A stretch of DNA of 51,255 nucleotides from an uncultured Saprospiraceae bacterium (lineage in GTDB: Bacteria; Bacteroidota; Bacteroidia; Chitinophagales; Saprospiraceae). The stretch covers positions 1 through 51,255 of the forward strand of contig CALMSO010000023.1 in assembly GCA_937872385.1 (NCBI GenBank), read 5' to 3'. This document shows positions 32,612 through 41,906 of this stretch, in pieces. Each line of letters begins with the position of its first letter. Positions within the stretch are counted from its first letter, which is position 1. Both the position numbers and the translations under genes were made by a program. The notes beneath the pieces are model-generated. The model ran no database searches, had not been told where the DNA came from, and saw nothing but the letters and a program-made list of their open reading frames with translations.

Positions 32612-33400
32612 CATAGCTCGGTAATACTGCTGCCGATTGCCTTGCACTACGCCTTGTTCATTTTCAAAAAAGAGGATTTCCATATCTTGCCCGTCGAAAA
32701 CAGCAAAAGAGCAATGATGGAGCCATTCGCCGAGGTTGAGGTAGCGACTGTGGCCGTTTTTTAGCAGGTGGTCAATAGGGAGATGGCGGTGCCCGAAGAT
32801 GAAGTAATCAATTGGGAGAGTGTCGAGCTTGCGATTGGCGTAAGCCACGAGCCACTCCTGCTCTTCGCCGAGGAAACCAGGGGCTTCGGGGTACAGGGAG
32901 CGGCTTTTGCCGGAAAAAAAATTAGCTAATCCGATGCCAAAGTTAGGATGCAGACGCTCGAATAGCCACTGGCAGGCGGGGTTGGCGAATACCTTTTTGA
33001 GCAGTTTGTAGCCTTGGTCGCCGGGGCCGAGGCCGTCGCCGTGCCCGATGTAAAAGGTTTTGCCGTGTATCTCTCGTACGATAGGCTGCCGGTAGATCGG
33101 GATGCCAAGCTCTTGCTCAAAATAGCGAAACATCCACATGTCGTGGTTGCCCGTGAAAAAGTAAATTGGGATGCCTCCGTCGCGCAGTTCGGCTAACTTG
33201 CCCAGCAGCCGCACATAACCTTTGGGCACCACGGTGCGATATTCAAACCAAAAGTCGAACACATCGCCGACGAGATAAATCGCCTCGGCATCGGGGCTGA
33301 TGAGATCCAGCCAGCGCACAATTTGGCGCTCGCGCTCGGCACTGCTCAGGCGGGCGTTTACCCCCAGGTGGAAATCGGATGCGAACCAGGTTTTTTTCAT
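32609..33400 (-). CDS. UDP-2,3-diacylglucosamine diphosphatase, LpxH-like
   Basis: Calcineurin-like metallophosphoesterase of 263 residues. Metal motifs: ASDFHLG (D-x-H), LVGDVFDFWFEY (G-D-x-x-D), FTGNHDMW (G-N-H-D), IGHGDG and IFGHRHLP (G-H-x-H). FDFWFEY and YKLLKKVFANPACQWLF are typical of the LpxH branch that hydrolyses UDP-diacyl-glucosamine in lipid A synthesis at the inner membrane. The product assignment in Bacteroidota is by homology. The stop codon TAA forms the first bases of the A2 repeat. The 3-hydroxyanthranilate dioxygenase gene is 45 nt upstream. Confidence 0.88.
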   Translation of the reverse strand: MKKTWFASDFHLGVNARLSSAERERQIVRWLDLISPDAEAIYLVGDVFDFWFEYRTVVPKGYVRLLGKLAELRDGGIPIYFFTGNHDMWMFRYFEQELGIPIYRQPIVREIHGKTFYIGHGDGLGPGDQGYKLLKKVFANPACQWLFERLHPNFGIGLANFFSGKSRSLYPEAPGFLGEEQEWLVAYANRKLDTLPIDYFIFGHRHLPIDHLLKNGHSRYLNLGEWLHHCSFAVFDGQDMEILFFENEQGVVQGNRQQYYRAM

Positions 33401-33445
33401 ATGTACTTGCAGATTGGGGCATGCCGGAGCCTTGCTGCCGCAAAA

Positions 33446-33964
33446 TTACATTTTCTCCATGACCGTGCCGCAGTTTTTGCAAGTGCGGAGGTATTCAGAA
33501 GCCATAAATTCGCCAATGGCGGCCTTAATTTGGGTCGTTATATCTTCGAGGGCAAAACTGGCTTCGTGCAGTTTATGATGGCAATTTTCACAAAACCACA
33601 TCAGCTTGTCGTGCTCGCCGGGCTTTCGGTAGCGTTCAATGACTAAACCAATGGTATTGGCTGGTCGCTGCGGCGAATGCGGAATATGCGGCGGCAGCAA
33701 AAACATTTCGCCCTCGCGGATGGGGATGTCTTCTGGCTGCCCTTCTTGGTTGATGATTTTGAGCGTGATGTCGCCTTCTATTTGATAGAAAAGCTCCTCG
33801 CCGTCTTCCCAGTGATAGTCTTTTCTGCCGTTTGGGCCACCCACCACCATTACAATATAGTCGTCGTTGCCTTTATACACTTGTTGATTGCCCACGGGAG
33901 GTTTCAGCAGGTGCCGATGCTCGTCAATCCAGCCGCGCAGGTTGAAAGGTTTGCTTAGTGCCAT
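33446..33964 (-). CDS. 3-hydroxyanthranilate 3,4-dioxygenase
   Basis: Protein of 172 residues, full length for the bacterial enzyme. It opens the ring of 3-hydroxyanthranilate, giving the precursor of quinolinate in the kynurenine route to NAD. Iron ligands fit: His51 and Glu57 in DYHWEDGEELFYQIEGD, and His96 in PPHIPHSPQRP. The C-terminal rubredoxin-like zinc/iron site is present as CENCHHKLH and CKNCGTVM. Other kynurenine-pathway genes are not in the window. Transcribed with the LpxH-like gene, 45 nt downstream. Confidence 0.96.
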   Translation of the reverse strand: MALSKPFNLRGWIDEHRHLLKPPVGNQQVYKGNDDYIVMVVGGPNGRKDYHWEDGEELFYQIEGDITLKIINQEGQPEDIPIREGEMFLLPPHIPHSPQRPANTIGLVIERYRKPGEHDKLMWFCENCHHKLHEASFALEDITTQIKAAIGEFMASEYLRTCKNCGTVMEKM

Positions 33965-34009
33965 GACGGTTTTATTTTGGTTAACAAAAAGCTTGATTTC
34001 TATCTTATC

Positions 34010-34102
34010 CTTTTTTCAATTGGAAATGACGTACTTGTTTTAAAACCTTGTTTTTCAACATTTTACAAATCGAAAATCGGACTTCAAAAATTGTAAATAG
34101 CC
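34010..34102 (+). mobile_element. Miniature element B4, degraded
   Basis: B family sequence between purA and the dioxygenase gene: TTTTCAATTGGAAATGACGT, TTGTTTTTCAACATTTTACA and AATCGGACTTC are conserved, but the ends have diverged (TATCC at left, GTAAATAGCC at right) and no TAA pair is certain. It abuts the purA stop codon at 34103. Confidence 0.6.
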
Positions 34103-35389
34103 TTAAACAGTTGCTTTCACCTCTTTGAGAATCAGTTGATTGCGATCTGGCCCGGTCGAGACCATTGTAATCGGCACGCCGAGCAATGCTTCGAGCACCT
34201 CAAGGTAATGCCGCGCGGCTGCGGGCAGTTCCTCGTATTCGGTGGCTTCGGTCAGTTGCTGTTGCCAGCCCACAAAGGATTTGTATTCCGGCTCTATGTC
34301 TTCGTCGCAGAGGTCGTAGGGCAGTTGATCTGTGTGTTGACCATTATAACGATAAGCGACAGCCATGCGGATTTCTTCAAAGATGTTGAGTACATCAATT
34401 TTGGTGACCACCAATCGGGTGACTCCGTTGAGCATGATGGTATAGCGCAATTGTGGCAGGTCTATCCAGCCACAGCGGCGCGGTCGGCCGGTGGTAGCCC
34501 CAAATTCGTGCCCTTCGCGGCGGAGCAGCTCGCCAGTAGCGTCGTGCAGTTCGGTTGGGAAAGGCCCCGAACCTACGCGTGTGCAGTACGCCTTGGTAAT
34601 GCCGATGACCTCTCCGATCTTGCTTGGTGCCACGCCCAGCCCAGTGCATACGCCAGCGGTGATGGTATTGGAGGATGTCACAAAAGGATAAGTGCCAAAG
34701 TCAATGTCGAGCATGGAGCCTTGTGCGCCTTCGGCCAGAATACGCTTGCCCTCACCAAGTGCCTGGTGGATGAAATACTCACCGTCAACGTGCTGGAGCT
34801 GACGGAGGGCTTCGAGGCTGGCGAACCATTGTTGCTCTTCGGCGGCCAGGTTAAAATCAATTGGGGGGTAGAGCGTAGCGAGGGTCAGATGCTTGGCTTT
34901 CAAGGCTTCGTAGCGCTGCCGGAAATCAGGGCGGTGAATATCGCCTACGCGCAAGCCATTGCGGCCGGTTTTGTCCATGTAGGTCGGGCCGATGCCCTTG
35001 AGCGTGGAACCAATTTTTTCTTGCCCTTTGGCGGCTTCGGAGGCGGCGTCGAGCAAGCGGTGCGTCGGTAAAATGAGGTGCGCCTTATTCGCCACGAAGA
35101 GCCGCGACAGGTATTGCACGCCGGTGTGGCTCAGCGCCTTGAGTTCTCTTTCTAAGGTGATGGGGTCAATGACTACGCCATTGCCAATCAAATTGACCAA
35201 ATTGGGTCGAAAAATACCGGAAGGAATGGTGTGGAGCACAAATTTTTGCCCATCGAATTTCAGGGTGTGCCCGGCGTTGGGGCCGCCCTGAAACCGCGCC
35301 ACCATGTCGTAGCTGGTAGCGAGATAATCTACAATTTTGCCTTTGCCCTCGTCGCCCCATTGCAAGCCGAGAAGTACGTCAATAGTCAT
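34103..35389 (-). CDS. purA: Adenylosuccinate synthetase
   Basis: Protein of 428 residues, typical length. It makes adenylosuccinate from IMP, GTP and aspartate, the first committed step to AMP. Motifs: LLGLQWGDEGKGKIVDYLA at the N-terminus with the catalytic Asp and P-loop-like glycines, FQGGPNAGHTL with the catalytic His, GIGPTYMDK, EGAQGSMLDIDFGTYPFVTS, GAGVCTGLG-type GVCTGLGVAPSK, and TTGRPRRCGW. Upstream 35390-35670 contains nothing recognisable. The downstream Fur and RSH genes lie upstream on the same strand and may form a larger unit. Confidence 0.98.
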   Translation of the reverse strand: MTIDVLLGLQWGDEGKGKIVDYLATSYDMVARFQGGPNAGHTLKFDGQKFVLHTIPSGIFRPNLVNLIGNGVVIDPITLERELKALSHTGVQYLSRLFVANKAHLILPTHRLLDAASEAAKGQEKIGSTLKGIGPTYMDKTGRNGLRVGDIHRPDFRQRYEALKAKHLTLATLYPPIDFNLAAEEQQWFASLEALRQLQHVDGEYFIHQALGEGKRILAEGAQGSMLDIDFGTYPFVTSSNTITAGVCTGLGVAPSKIGEVIGITKAYCTRVGSGPFPTELHDATGELLRREGHEFGATTGRPRRCGWIDLPQLRYTIMLNGVTRLVVTKIDVLNIFEEIRMAVAYRYNGQHTDQLPYDLCDEDIEPEYKSFVGWQQQLTEATEYEELPAAARHYLEVLEALLGVPITMVSTGPDRNQLILKEVKATV

Positions 35390-35670
35390 CAGGTGGTTGG
35401 TTTAATTTGCCCCACAGCGGGGGTGCTTGTCTGGTAATGAATTGCTCGCCACATTCTCTTTTCCCGGTCGGTTTTCCATGCCGAAAAAGGAATGCTGGTG
35501 GAGGTTTTTATTGAAAAATAGAAAAACCCGATGCAAAGCGGCTTGGTTTGCTTGGCTCTCGTGCGGTGCCAGTTGTTAGTGGCGCGTAGCATCCATGCTC
35601 AGGCTTCTAATTTTTTCAAAAAACCTTGTAAAGGTAAGCAAGATAAGCCAATTCGAGGGTCAAAAAGCGC

Positions 35671-36180
35671 TTAATTCTTTTCGGCTGCTTGTAGGGCGCG
35701 CTCTTTGGCGGCAGCTTTTTTATAATCGCAATCGGTATTGCATTGACCATAAAGGTTGAGCGCATGGTGTGTAATGGTGAAGCCGAGCAATTCGCCCATC
35801 ATATTTTTAATTTGCTGGAGACGGGGGTCGCAAAACTCCAGCACCTTGCCACAATCCACGCAGATGAGGTGGTCGTGCTGTTTGTAGCCATACGATTTTT
35901 CGTATTGGGCTAAGTTTTTGCCAAATTGGTGTTTTTTGACCAAATCGCAGTTGACGAGGAGTTCGAGGGTATTATAAACAGTGGCTCTGCTCACACGGTA
36001 GTTTTGGTTTTTCATGTGAATGTACAGCGCCTCGGCGTCGAAGTGGTCGTTGCGTTTGTAAATTTCTTCTAGAATGGCGAACCGCTCCGGCGTTTTGCGA
36101 AAGCCGCTACTTTCGAGGTGTGCAGCAAAGATGTTTTTCACCTCCTTGATAATATCGTCTTGATTTCTGTGTGTCGCCAT
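35671..36180 (-). CDS. Fur family transcriptional regulator
   Basis: Protein of 169 residues from ATG 36180 (the frame opens at 36228). Winged-helix DNA-binding domain with [15 protein letters not shown] and [17 protein letters not shown]. The dimerisation/metal domain has [15 protein letters not shown] and the last metal block [14 protein letters not shown]. Members include Fur (iron), PerR (peroxide) and Zur; sequence alone does not decide between them. The gene follows RSH by 56 nt on the same strand. Confidence 0.93.
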   Translation of the reverse strand: MATHRNQDDIIKEVKNIFAAHLESSGFRKTPERFAILEEIYKRNDHFDAEALYIHMKNQNYRVSRATVYNTLELLVNCDLVKKHQFGKNLAQYEKSYGYKQHDHLICVDCGKVLEFCDPRLQQIKNMMGELLGFTITHHALNLYGQCNTDCDYKKAAAKERALQAAEKN

Positions 36181-36236
36181 TTTTTTACTAAAAATTGTGA
36201 AAATTATCTTGCAAGAAGTCCCATTCATAGAGCCGC

Positions 36237-38507
36237 TCAGGGTTGATGGTCCAATTCCTGCGATTCGTCTGTTCTGGTAACGCTTGAAACCTGCCGGAGG
36301 TTTTCCAAATTCTTGATTACGGTGTTTAGCTGGTCGGTATTGGCTACTTCCAGGGTGATTTTACCTTCAAAATAGCCTTCGTTGCCGGCGATAGACATAG
36401 ATCGGATGTTCAGCCCCAGGTTGTTGGATACTTCCTGCGTGATTTGCTGGATGATGCCGGGCCCGTCGTCAATGCCGGTGACGGTAAGCGTGGTATTGAA
36501 GCGGGTTTCCAAGTCACCGGTTTCTTTCCATTCGGCTTTCATCACGCGGTAGCCGTAATTGGCTATCAGGTTGTCGGCGTTGGGGCAGTTGGTGCGGTGT
36601 ATTTTCAGTCCGGCGTTGGCAGTGAGGTAGGCGAAGATGTTGTCGCCCGGCATCGGATTACAGCAAGTAGCGAAAGAGTGCTCGTAGCGCTCGGCGGATT
36701 CACCATTGATGAGCAGCCGCACCTTGCCAGCGGGCTTACGCCGGTAAATGTCGGCGGGGCCAGGCTCAGGGCCGCTGGGCTTGCCGGGTTCGCCGGGTTG
36801 TTTTAGTTCGGTCAGCTTGCCGTTTTCGGTCTTGAAACGCTTGAAAATATCGGGGATATTGAGCTTGCCTTCGGCAATTTTAAAATAGAACTCGGCGTGT
36901 GACGGTAGCCCATAATGTTTGACCAACATTTCCACGCTATCTTCAAAATCCACTCTCAGGTTTTTGAGCTTGCGCTCCAGGGCTTCCTTACCGATTTCGC
37001 CGCGCCGACGCATTTCCTCTTTCATCACCGAGCGTATTTTGGCTTTCGCCTTGCCCGTGACTACCCATTTCAGCCATTCCTCGCTGGGCTTCTGGTTTTT
37101 ATCGGTTTCAATACTTACCTGATCCGCATTTTGCAAAGTGTAGCCCATAGGCACTAAGCGGTCGTTCACCTTGATGGCGCGGCAGTGGTAGCCGAGGTCG
37201 GTATGAATACTGAAGGCAAAATCGAGGGCGGTAGCGCCTTTTGGCAAAATTTTCATCTCGCCCTTAGGGGTATAGACATAGACTTCCTCGTTGAAGAGGC
37301 TGTTGGCTTTGAAATCCCAAAGAAACTCCACCGCGTTGCTATTGGGGTCGTCGAGGGTTTCGCGCACGCTATCCAGCCAGCGTTCATACACATCGGGCTG
37401 ATTGTTCACGCCCTTGTATTTCCAGTGAGCGGCAAATCCACGCTCCGCTATTTCGTCCATGCGGGCGGAGCGAATCTGCACTTCTACGTAGCGCCCGCCG
37501 GGCCCGATGACGGTAGTGTGCAAAGATTCGTACCCATTGGATTTGGGCACCGTGATCCAATCTTTGAGGCGTTCGGGTAGGGCTTTGTGTACGTCCGTCA
37601 CGATAGAATAAGCTTGCCAGCAGCAGAGTTTTTCGCGCTCTGGAGGCACATCCAAAATGATACGCACCGCAAACAGGTCATAAATTTTTTCAAAAGGCAC
37701 CTGTTTGTTCTTGATTTTATTGTAAATCGAATAAATGGACTTGGGGCGCCCGAAAGTTTCGTAGGGCACACCCAACTCGCCGAGGCGTTCTTCTAAGGGT
37801 TTGATAAAAGACTTGATGTAGCGGTTGCGTTCGCGCTTGGTTTGTTGTAGTTTGGCAGCAATATCGCGGTAGGCATCCGGCTCGTTAATTTTCATACACA
37901 AATCCAGGAACTCAGTTTTGAACTTGTACAACCCGAGGCGATGCGCCAGCGGGGCATAGATGTAGCTGGTTTCAGCGGCTATTTTCAGTTGTTTGTGGCG
38001 AGGCATGGAGCCGAGGGTGCGCATATTGTGCAGGCGGTCGGCCATTTTAATGAGCACTACCCGCACGTCTTCCACGAGCGTGCTGAGCACCTTGCGAAAG
38101 TTTTCGGCCTGAGGGCTTTCGGCATTGTAGGCGCTGTCGAGTTTAGTGAGGCCATCCACAATTTTGCCTACGCGCTCGCCAAATTGCTCATTAATTTGTT
38201 CTTGCTTGACGTGCGTATCCTCCACGACGTCGTGCAGGAGTGCCGCAGCAATGGCCGTAGGACCCAGCCCGATTTCCTCGGCGCAGATGGTGGCTACCGC
38301 AATCGGATGCAAAATATAGGCCTCGCCCGATTTGCGCCGCTGCCCTTCGTGCGAAGCCAGCGCTAATTCATAGGCCCGGCGAATCAGTTGCCGGTCGGCA
38401 TTGTCTAATTCTCCTTTGATTGCCCGTAGCAATTTGCGATAAGCATGCCGGATGATTTGTGTTTCCGCCGGTTCTTTCATCGGTAGTGTTTCAATAGTGC
38501 TGATCAT
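36237..38507 (-). CDS. RelA/SpoT homologue, bifunctional (p)ppGpp synthetase/hydrolase
   Basis: Protein of 756 residues with the complete RSH order: HD hydrolase domain with [16 protein letters not shown] and LLHDVVEDT; synthetase domain with [12 protein letters not shown], the R-x-K-D type motif [10 protein letters not shown] and [23 protein letters not shown] domain with [20 protein letters not shown]; Zn/helical region with [13 protein letters not shown]; and an ACT domain at the end. The R-x-K-D motif is characteristic of bifunctional Rel/SpoT rather than synthetase-only RelA. Start ATG at 38507. Confidence 0.96.
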   Translation of the reverse strand: MISTIETLPMKEPAETQIIRHAYRKLLRAIKGELDNADRQLIRRAYELALASHEGQRRKSGEAYILHPIAVATICAEEIGLGPTAIAAALLHDVVEDTHVKQEQINEQFGERVGKIVDGLTKLDSAYNAESPQAENFRKVLSTLVEDVRVVLIKMADRLHNMRTLGSMPRHKQLKIAAETSYIYAPLAHRLGLYKFKTEFLDLCMKINEPDAYRDIAAKLQQTKRERNRYIKSFIKPLEERLGELGVPYETFGRPKSIYSIYNKIKNKQVPFEKIYDLFAVRIILDVPPEREKLCCWQAYSIVTDVHKALPERLKDWITVPKSNGYESLHTTVIGPGGRYVEVQIRSARMDEIAERGFAAHWKYKGVNNQPDVYERWLDSVRETLDDPNSNAVEFLWDFKANSLFNEEVYVYTPKGEMKILPKGATALDFAFSIHTDLGYHCRAIKVNDRLVPMGYTLQNADQVSIETDKNQKPSEEWLKWVVTGKAKAKIRSVMKEEMRRRGEIGKEALERKLKNLRVDFEDSVEMLVKHYGLPSHAEFYFKIAEGKLNIPDIFKRFKTENGKLTELKQPGEPGKPSGPEPGPADIYRRKPAGKVRLLINGESAERYEHSFATCCNPMPGDNIFAYLTANAGLKIHRTNCPNADNLIANYGYRVMKAEWKETGDLETRFNTTLTVTGIDDGPGIIQQITQEVSNNLGLNIRSMSIAGNEGYFEGKITLEVANTDQLNTVIKNLENLRQVSSVTRTDESQELDHQP

Positions 38508-38752
38508 AGCTATCCTGCTTTTGCTGAAAAAAAGTGCGTTTGATGTGCAGGCGGACAGCCGCTACCGGCTCATGTGCGTCGGCGCGCTGTAGTCTGAAAA
38601 TTCGGCTTCTAAATAGTATGGGCGATGTTGGTGTTTGTTTTACAAAAAGGTGATTGTACAAATATAAATATTTTTTTGAAATGAAGGGCCTCTTGCACGG
38701 CTTTTACTAACAATAATTTTGAAAGACAATAGCTTTTTCTAAGAAAAGGTTA
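38508..38752. other. Intergenic region between RSH and tRNA-Leu
   Basis: About 245 nt with no gene. CAAATATA at 38659-38666 gives TATATTTG on the minus strand, a possible -7 element for the RSH gene, with no matching -33 TTG at the right distance. Nothing else is recognised. Confidence 0.4.
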
Positions 38753-38760
38753 TATCTTTG
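38753..38760 (+). promoter_or_regulatory. -7 element of the tRNA-Leu promoter
   Basis: TATCTTTG, a perfect match to the Bacteroidota -7 consensus TAnnTTTG, 54 nt upstream of the tRNA. No TTG is found exactly 19-20 nt before it, so the -33 element is weak. Confidence 0.55.
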
Positions 38761-38814
38761 CGAGCGCTTTTGAAAAATAACCATTTTCAAAGAGCTATAA
38801 ATGCCTCAAAGCAA

Positions 38815-38896
38815 GCGGGTGTGGCGAAATTGGTAGACGTGCCAGACTTAGGATCTGGTGCCGCAAGGCGTGGGGGTTCGAGTCCCTCCACCCGCA
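38815..38896 (+). tRNA. tRNA-Leu (anticodon TAG)
   Basis: Cloverleaf readable by eye: acceptor arms GCGGGTG and CACCCGC pair over 7 bp; anticodon arm CAGAC-TTAGGAT-CTG with loop CTTAGGA and anticodon TAG; a long variable arm (GTGCCGCAAGGCGTG), typical of leucine tRNAs; T arm GGG-GTTCGAG-TCCC. Discriminator A. The CCA end is not encoded (ACAC follows). Confidence 0.95.
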
Positions 38897-39095
38897 CACA
38901 GTCTTAGCGTTGGTCAGCCGCGCAGGAGTTCGATGTTTACAATTAGATAACAATTTCGCGCAGCCGGAAGTTGCAAAACGCGCCAATGGCCTATCGAATG
39001 CCAAACTTTTTCTCCACTTATTGTGTAATTATCTTTTATTGCACATCGGCTTTTATTACAAAATTTAGATATCATACAAACTCAATCATTATACC

Positions 39096-40517
39096 ATGCC
39101 CAGATTTATCAGAGAGGATATTGACAGCCTGAATGTAAAGCTCACCGTAATCATTGAACCAGCGGATTATCAGACCGAATGGCAAAAAGAATTAGATAAA
39201 ATACGCAAAAATGTGCCTATGCGCGGCTTTCGGAAGGGAAAAGCGCCGCTCGGATTGATTCGCGGTATGCACGGCCGGCAGGTATTGTACGATACCGTCA
39301 TGCGCACGCTGGAAGAAAAGACGAACGAATATTTTCAAGCGGAGAAAATCAATATGATTTTTGGGGAACCCCTGAATAGTGAAGACCAGCCGGAGCTGGA
39401 TTTCAGTGCTAAAAGTCCCCGCGATTTTGAGTTTCGCTTTGATTTGGGGCTGCGGCCAGAATTTGAACTAACGGGGCTGGAGCCGCCCTTCTCCTACCAC
39501 CGCTACGACGTGGAAGTGCCGCACGAGACCGCCATCGAGCAAATAGAGCGCTGGCGCGAACAATTAGCGGATGCCACTACCATAGAAGAAGCAGCTACCG
39601 AAGAGCACCGCCTGTCTATAACAGTGCGCGAAATGGAGAACGACGCCATCAAGGAAAATGGCATGGAAAGCGAGATTATGATCATTTTAGCCGAGCTGAA
39701 GCCGGGCGCGGCCCGCGACCAACTGCTGGGCAAGAAAGCAGGCGACAAGGTAATTGTGAATTTTCCAGAACTGTACGACCCCGAGCAATATCCCCGCGAT
39801 TATGTAATAGAGGAAATTCTTTTCGCGGATGCTAAAGAAATCACCAACGATTTCTTTGAGGTAGAAATTGAAGCTGTTCAACAATTTGAAAAGCCCGCTT
39901 TAGATCAGGATTTTTTTGATAAAATATTCGAGCCGGATACGGTGCACACCGAAGCCGAAGCCATCGAGGAGGTGCGTGAAATCATAAAGCAGCGCTACGA
40001 CCCACGCGTCAATGCCTTGCTGATGTACGATATACAAGAACAACTGCTGGCACAAAATGTCATACCGCTGCCCGATATCTTCCTGCGCCGCTGGATGGAT
40101 ATTCGACGTAAAAACCAGGACGAGCCAATCACAGAGGAAGCTTATGAGCATTTCGAGCAGGGAGTGCGCTGGAGTTTGATCAAAAGCAAGCTGGCGGATC
40201 AATTTGACATTACCATTACCGAACAGGATCTGAAGGCTGCTTTTGCCGCGCAAGTACAAGGTTATTTTGGGGGGTATCCTGGCATGGAGCAATTCGTGGA
40301 GAGTATGGTCGAAAGGATGATGCAGGATTCAAAGCAAGTCAATGAGATATACGAAAATATTTTGACGGACCGCCTGCTGGATGGATTATTGCAAGTGGTG
40401 CATTTAAACCCATTATCCATTTCGGCACCTGAGTTTGAAAAGATATTTGCGGAGATACAGGCTAAAGTGGAGGCAGAGCAGCAAGCGCAGGCGTGGGACG
40501 ACGAAGAGGAAGAGTAG
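39096..40517 (+). CDS. tig: Trigger factor chaperone
   Basis: Protein of 473 residues. Ribosome-associated folding factor: the N-terminal ribosome-binding signature reads NVPMRGFRKGKAP, followed by GMHGRQVLYDTVM. The middle has a peptidyl-prolyl isomerase-like region (about 155-240; AGDKVIVNFPELYDPE), and the rest is an extended helical arm. It has an acidic, Gln-rich tail (QAWDDEEEE). It heads the conserved tig-clpP-clpX order; clpP starts 204 nt later. Confidence 0.95.
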   Translation: MPRFIREDIDSLNVKLTVIIEPADYQTEWQKELDKIRKNVPMRGFRKGKAPLGLIRGMHGRQVLYDTVMRTLEEKTNEYFQAEKINMIFGEPLNSEDQPELDFSAKSPRDFEFRFDLGLRPEFELTGLEPPFSYHRYDVEVPHETAIEQIERWREQLADATTIEEAATEEHRLSITVREMENDAIKENGMESEIMIILAELKPGAARDQLLGKKAGDKVIVNFPELYDPEQYPRDYVIEEILFADAKEITNDFFEVEIEAVQQFEKPALDQDFFDKIFEPDTVHTEAEAIEEVREIIKQRYDPRVNALLMYDIQEQLLAQNVIPLPDIFLRRWMDIRRKNQDEPITEEAYEHFEQGVRWSLIKSKLADQFDITITEQDLKAAFAAQVQGYFGGYPGMEQFVESMVERMMQDSKQVNEIYENILTDRLLDGLLQVVHLNPLSISAPEFEKIFAEIQAKVEAEQQAQAWDDEEEE

Positions 40518-40721
40518 AAGCGGGCACGATGGGGAAGTTGTTTTTGAAACGCTAAAAAGGGACATTACCAACCAAGCGAACGGCAAACGGCGCGTAGCTG
40601 ACCGCTCGTAGCATTTATCTTTTCATTCCTATTCAACCTCCGTCGAGATGAATTGTTATTAAAGCGTACTCATCAAAAGCTGATAGTTTTACAAACGCAG
40701 TAACGCTAAAAAAAGGAATCT

Positions 40722-41429
40722 ATGTTTCACAAGGATGAATTCATGAAGTATGCTACCAAACATCATGGTATGAGTAGTATGCATTTAGAAAGGTACGCCG
40801 AAAAGAGCATGGCGACAATCCCCAACATCCAGGCCTTTACGCCCAATGTTATTGAGGAGCGCCAAATGAACGTCGTCGGGTTGGATGTATTCTCCCGTCT
40901 GATGATGGATCGAATCATTTTCCTCGGCGTTGGTATCAATGATTACGTAGCCAATGTTGTGCAGGCGCAGTTGCTCTTTTTGCAATCTACCGACCCCAAA
41001 CGCGACATCCAGATTTACATCAACAGCCCCGGTGGCTCTGTCTTCGCGGGCTTGGGTATTTATGATACCATGCAGTTTGTATCGCCTGATGTAGGCACTA
41101 TTTGCACAGGTATGGCCGCTTCTTTCGGCGCGGTTATCCTCGCTGCTGGCACCAAAGGCAAGCGCACCGGTCTGCACCACAGCCGCGTGATGATTCACCA
41201 GCCGCTGGGCGGTATGCAGGGGCAATTGACGGAGATGGAAATCTACCTCAAATTAGCCAAAAACCAGCAAAAGGAATTGTACGACATCCTGAGCTACCAC
41301 ACCGGGCAGCCATACGAAAAAATAGAAGCCGACTGCGACCGCGACAACTGGATGACCTCCAGCGAGGCCAAGGAATACGGACTGATTGACGAAGTGCTGG
41401 AGCGCAACCCCTCCAAGAAAAACGCATAG
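40722..41429 (+). CDS. clpP: ATP-dependent Clp protease proteolytic subunit
   Basis: Protein of 235 residues, slightly long because of a ~28-residue N-terminal extension that probably is processed. Catalytic triad intact: Ser134 in CTGMAASFGA, His159 in RVMIHQPLGG and Asp208 in DCDRDNWM. It also has the handle region (LTEMEIYLKLAKNQQKELY) and IYINSPGGSVFAG. It forms a tetradecameric barrel served by ClpX. A GGA-containing site precedes the ATG. A strong terminator follows the gene. Confidence 0.97.
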   Translation: MFHKDEFMKYATKHHGMSSMHLERYAEKSMATIPNIQAFTPNVIEERQMNVVGLDVFSRLMMDRIIFLGVGINDYVANVVQAQLLFLQSTDPKRDIQIYINSPGGSVFAGLGIYDTMQFVSPDVGTICTGMAASFGAVILAAGTKGKRTGLHHSRVMIHQPLGGMQGQLTEMEIYLKLAKNQQKELYDILSYHTGQPYEKIEADCDRDNWMTSSEAKEYGLIDEVLERNPSKKNA

Positions 41430-41450
41430 TCGTATTTAATTTTTTAACCG

Positions 41451-41496
41451 CCGGAGATGAAAAAGGGCAACGAAAATTCATCTCCGGTTGTTTTTT
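41451..41496 (+). terminator. Intrinsic terminator after clpP
   Basis: CCGGAGATGAA (41451-41461) pairs perfectly with TTCATCTCCGG (41477-41487), followed by TTGTTTTTT. It lies 21 nt past the clpP stop, so clpX 410 nt further on needs its own promoter or read-through. Confidence 0.8.
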
Positions 41497-41538
41497 AATG
41501 TATTATAGCATAATAACCAAATAATTTCGGACAGTAAT

Positions 41539-41766
41539 TAAGTAATGGGACATTGTTATCTTATCTTGTTAACTGTTATTTGGGACAAGGGTTGAAAAGG
41601 TGGATAGGGGTATGGAGAATAGGACAAATAGGGTTTAGAAAGATGTAAAGGTTTAGAGAGGTTTAGAGAGGGGCGAACAGCGAACAGCAAACAGCAAACA
41701 GCGAAAAGCGAACAGTGTCCCGTCCTGAAGTCTGGCGCCTAAAAATCTGGCATCTATCGTCTAAAA
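41539..41766 (+). repeat. Composite 3'-flank repeat A3
   Basis: Starts TAAGTAATGGGACATTGTTA, then TTATTTGGGACAAGGG, a C-poor purine-rich stretch with GGTTTAGAGAGG words, six heptamer units (41673-41714), TGTCCCGTCCTGAAGTCTGG and CATCTA words. Nearly the same sequence as A2 in opposite orientation. It occupies the clpP-clpX gap. The rest, up to 41906, includes a faint B-like remnant but no gene. Confidence 0.85.
41673..41714 (+). repeat. Heptamer array, copy 5 (6 units)
   Basis: Six contiguous GCRAANA units: GCGAACA twice, GCAAACA twice, GCGAAAA, GCGAACA. Confidence 0.88.
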
Positions 41767-41906
41767 TCCACCTATGATTTTATATTTTTTATGCTGAAAA
41801 ACAATTATGTCCGATTGCTTAAAAATTATTTCCATCATTGAGCAGCAAAAGTGAAGAGTATCACATCAAAGCTGCCATCACTTTTATAAAAAAAAGCGGA
41901 TAGAAA

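Noticed and set aside
34136..35071. 311-codon frame antisense to purA
   Set aside because: purA is fully conserved on the minus strand; the antisense frame has no known motifs.
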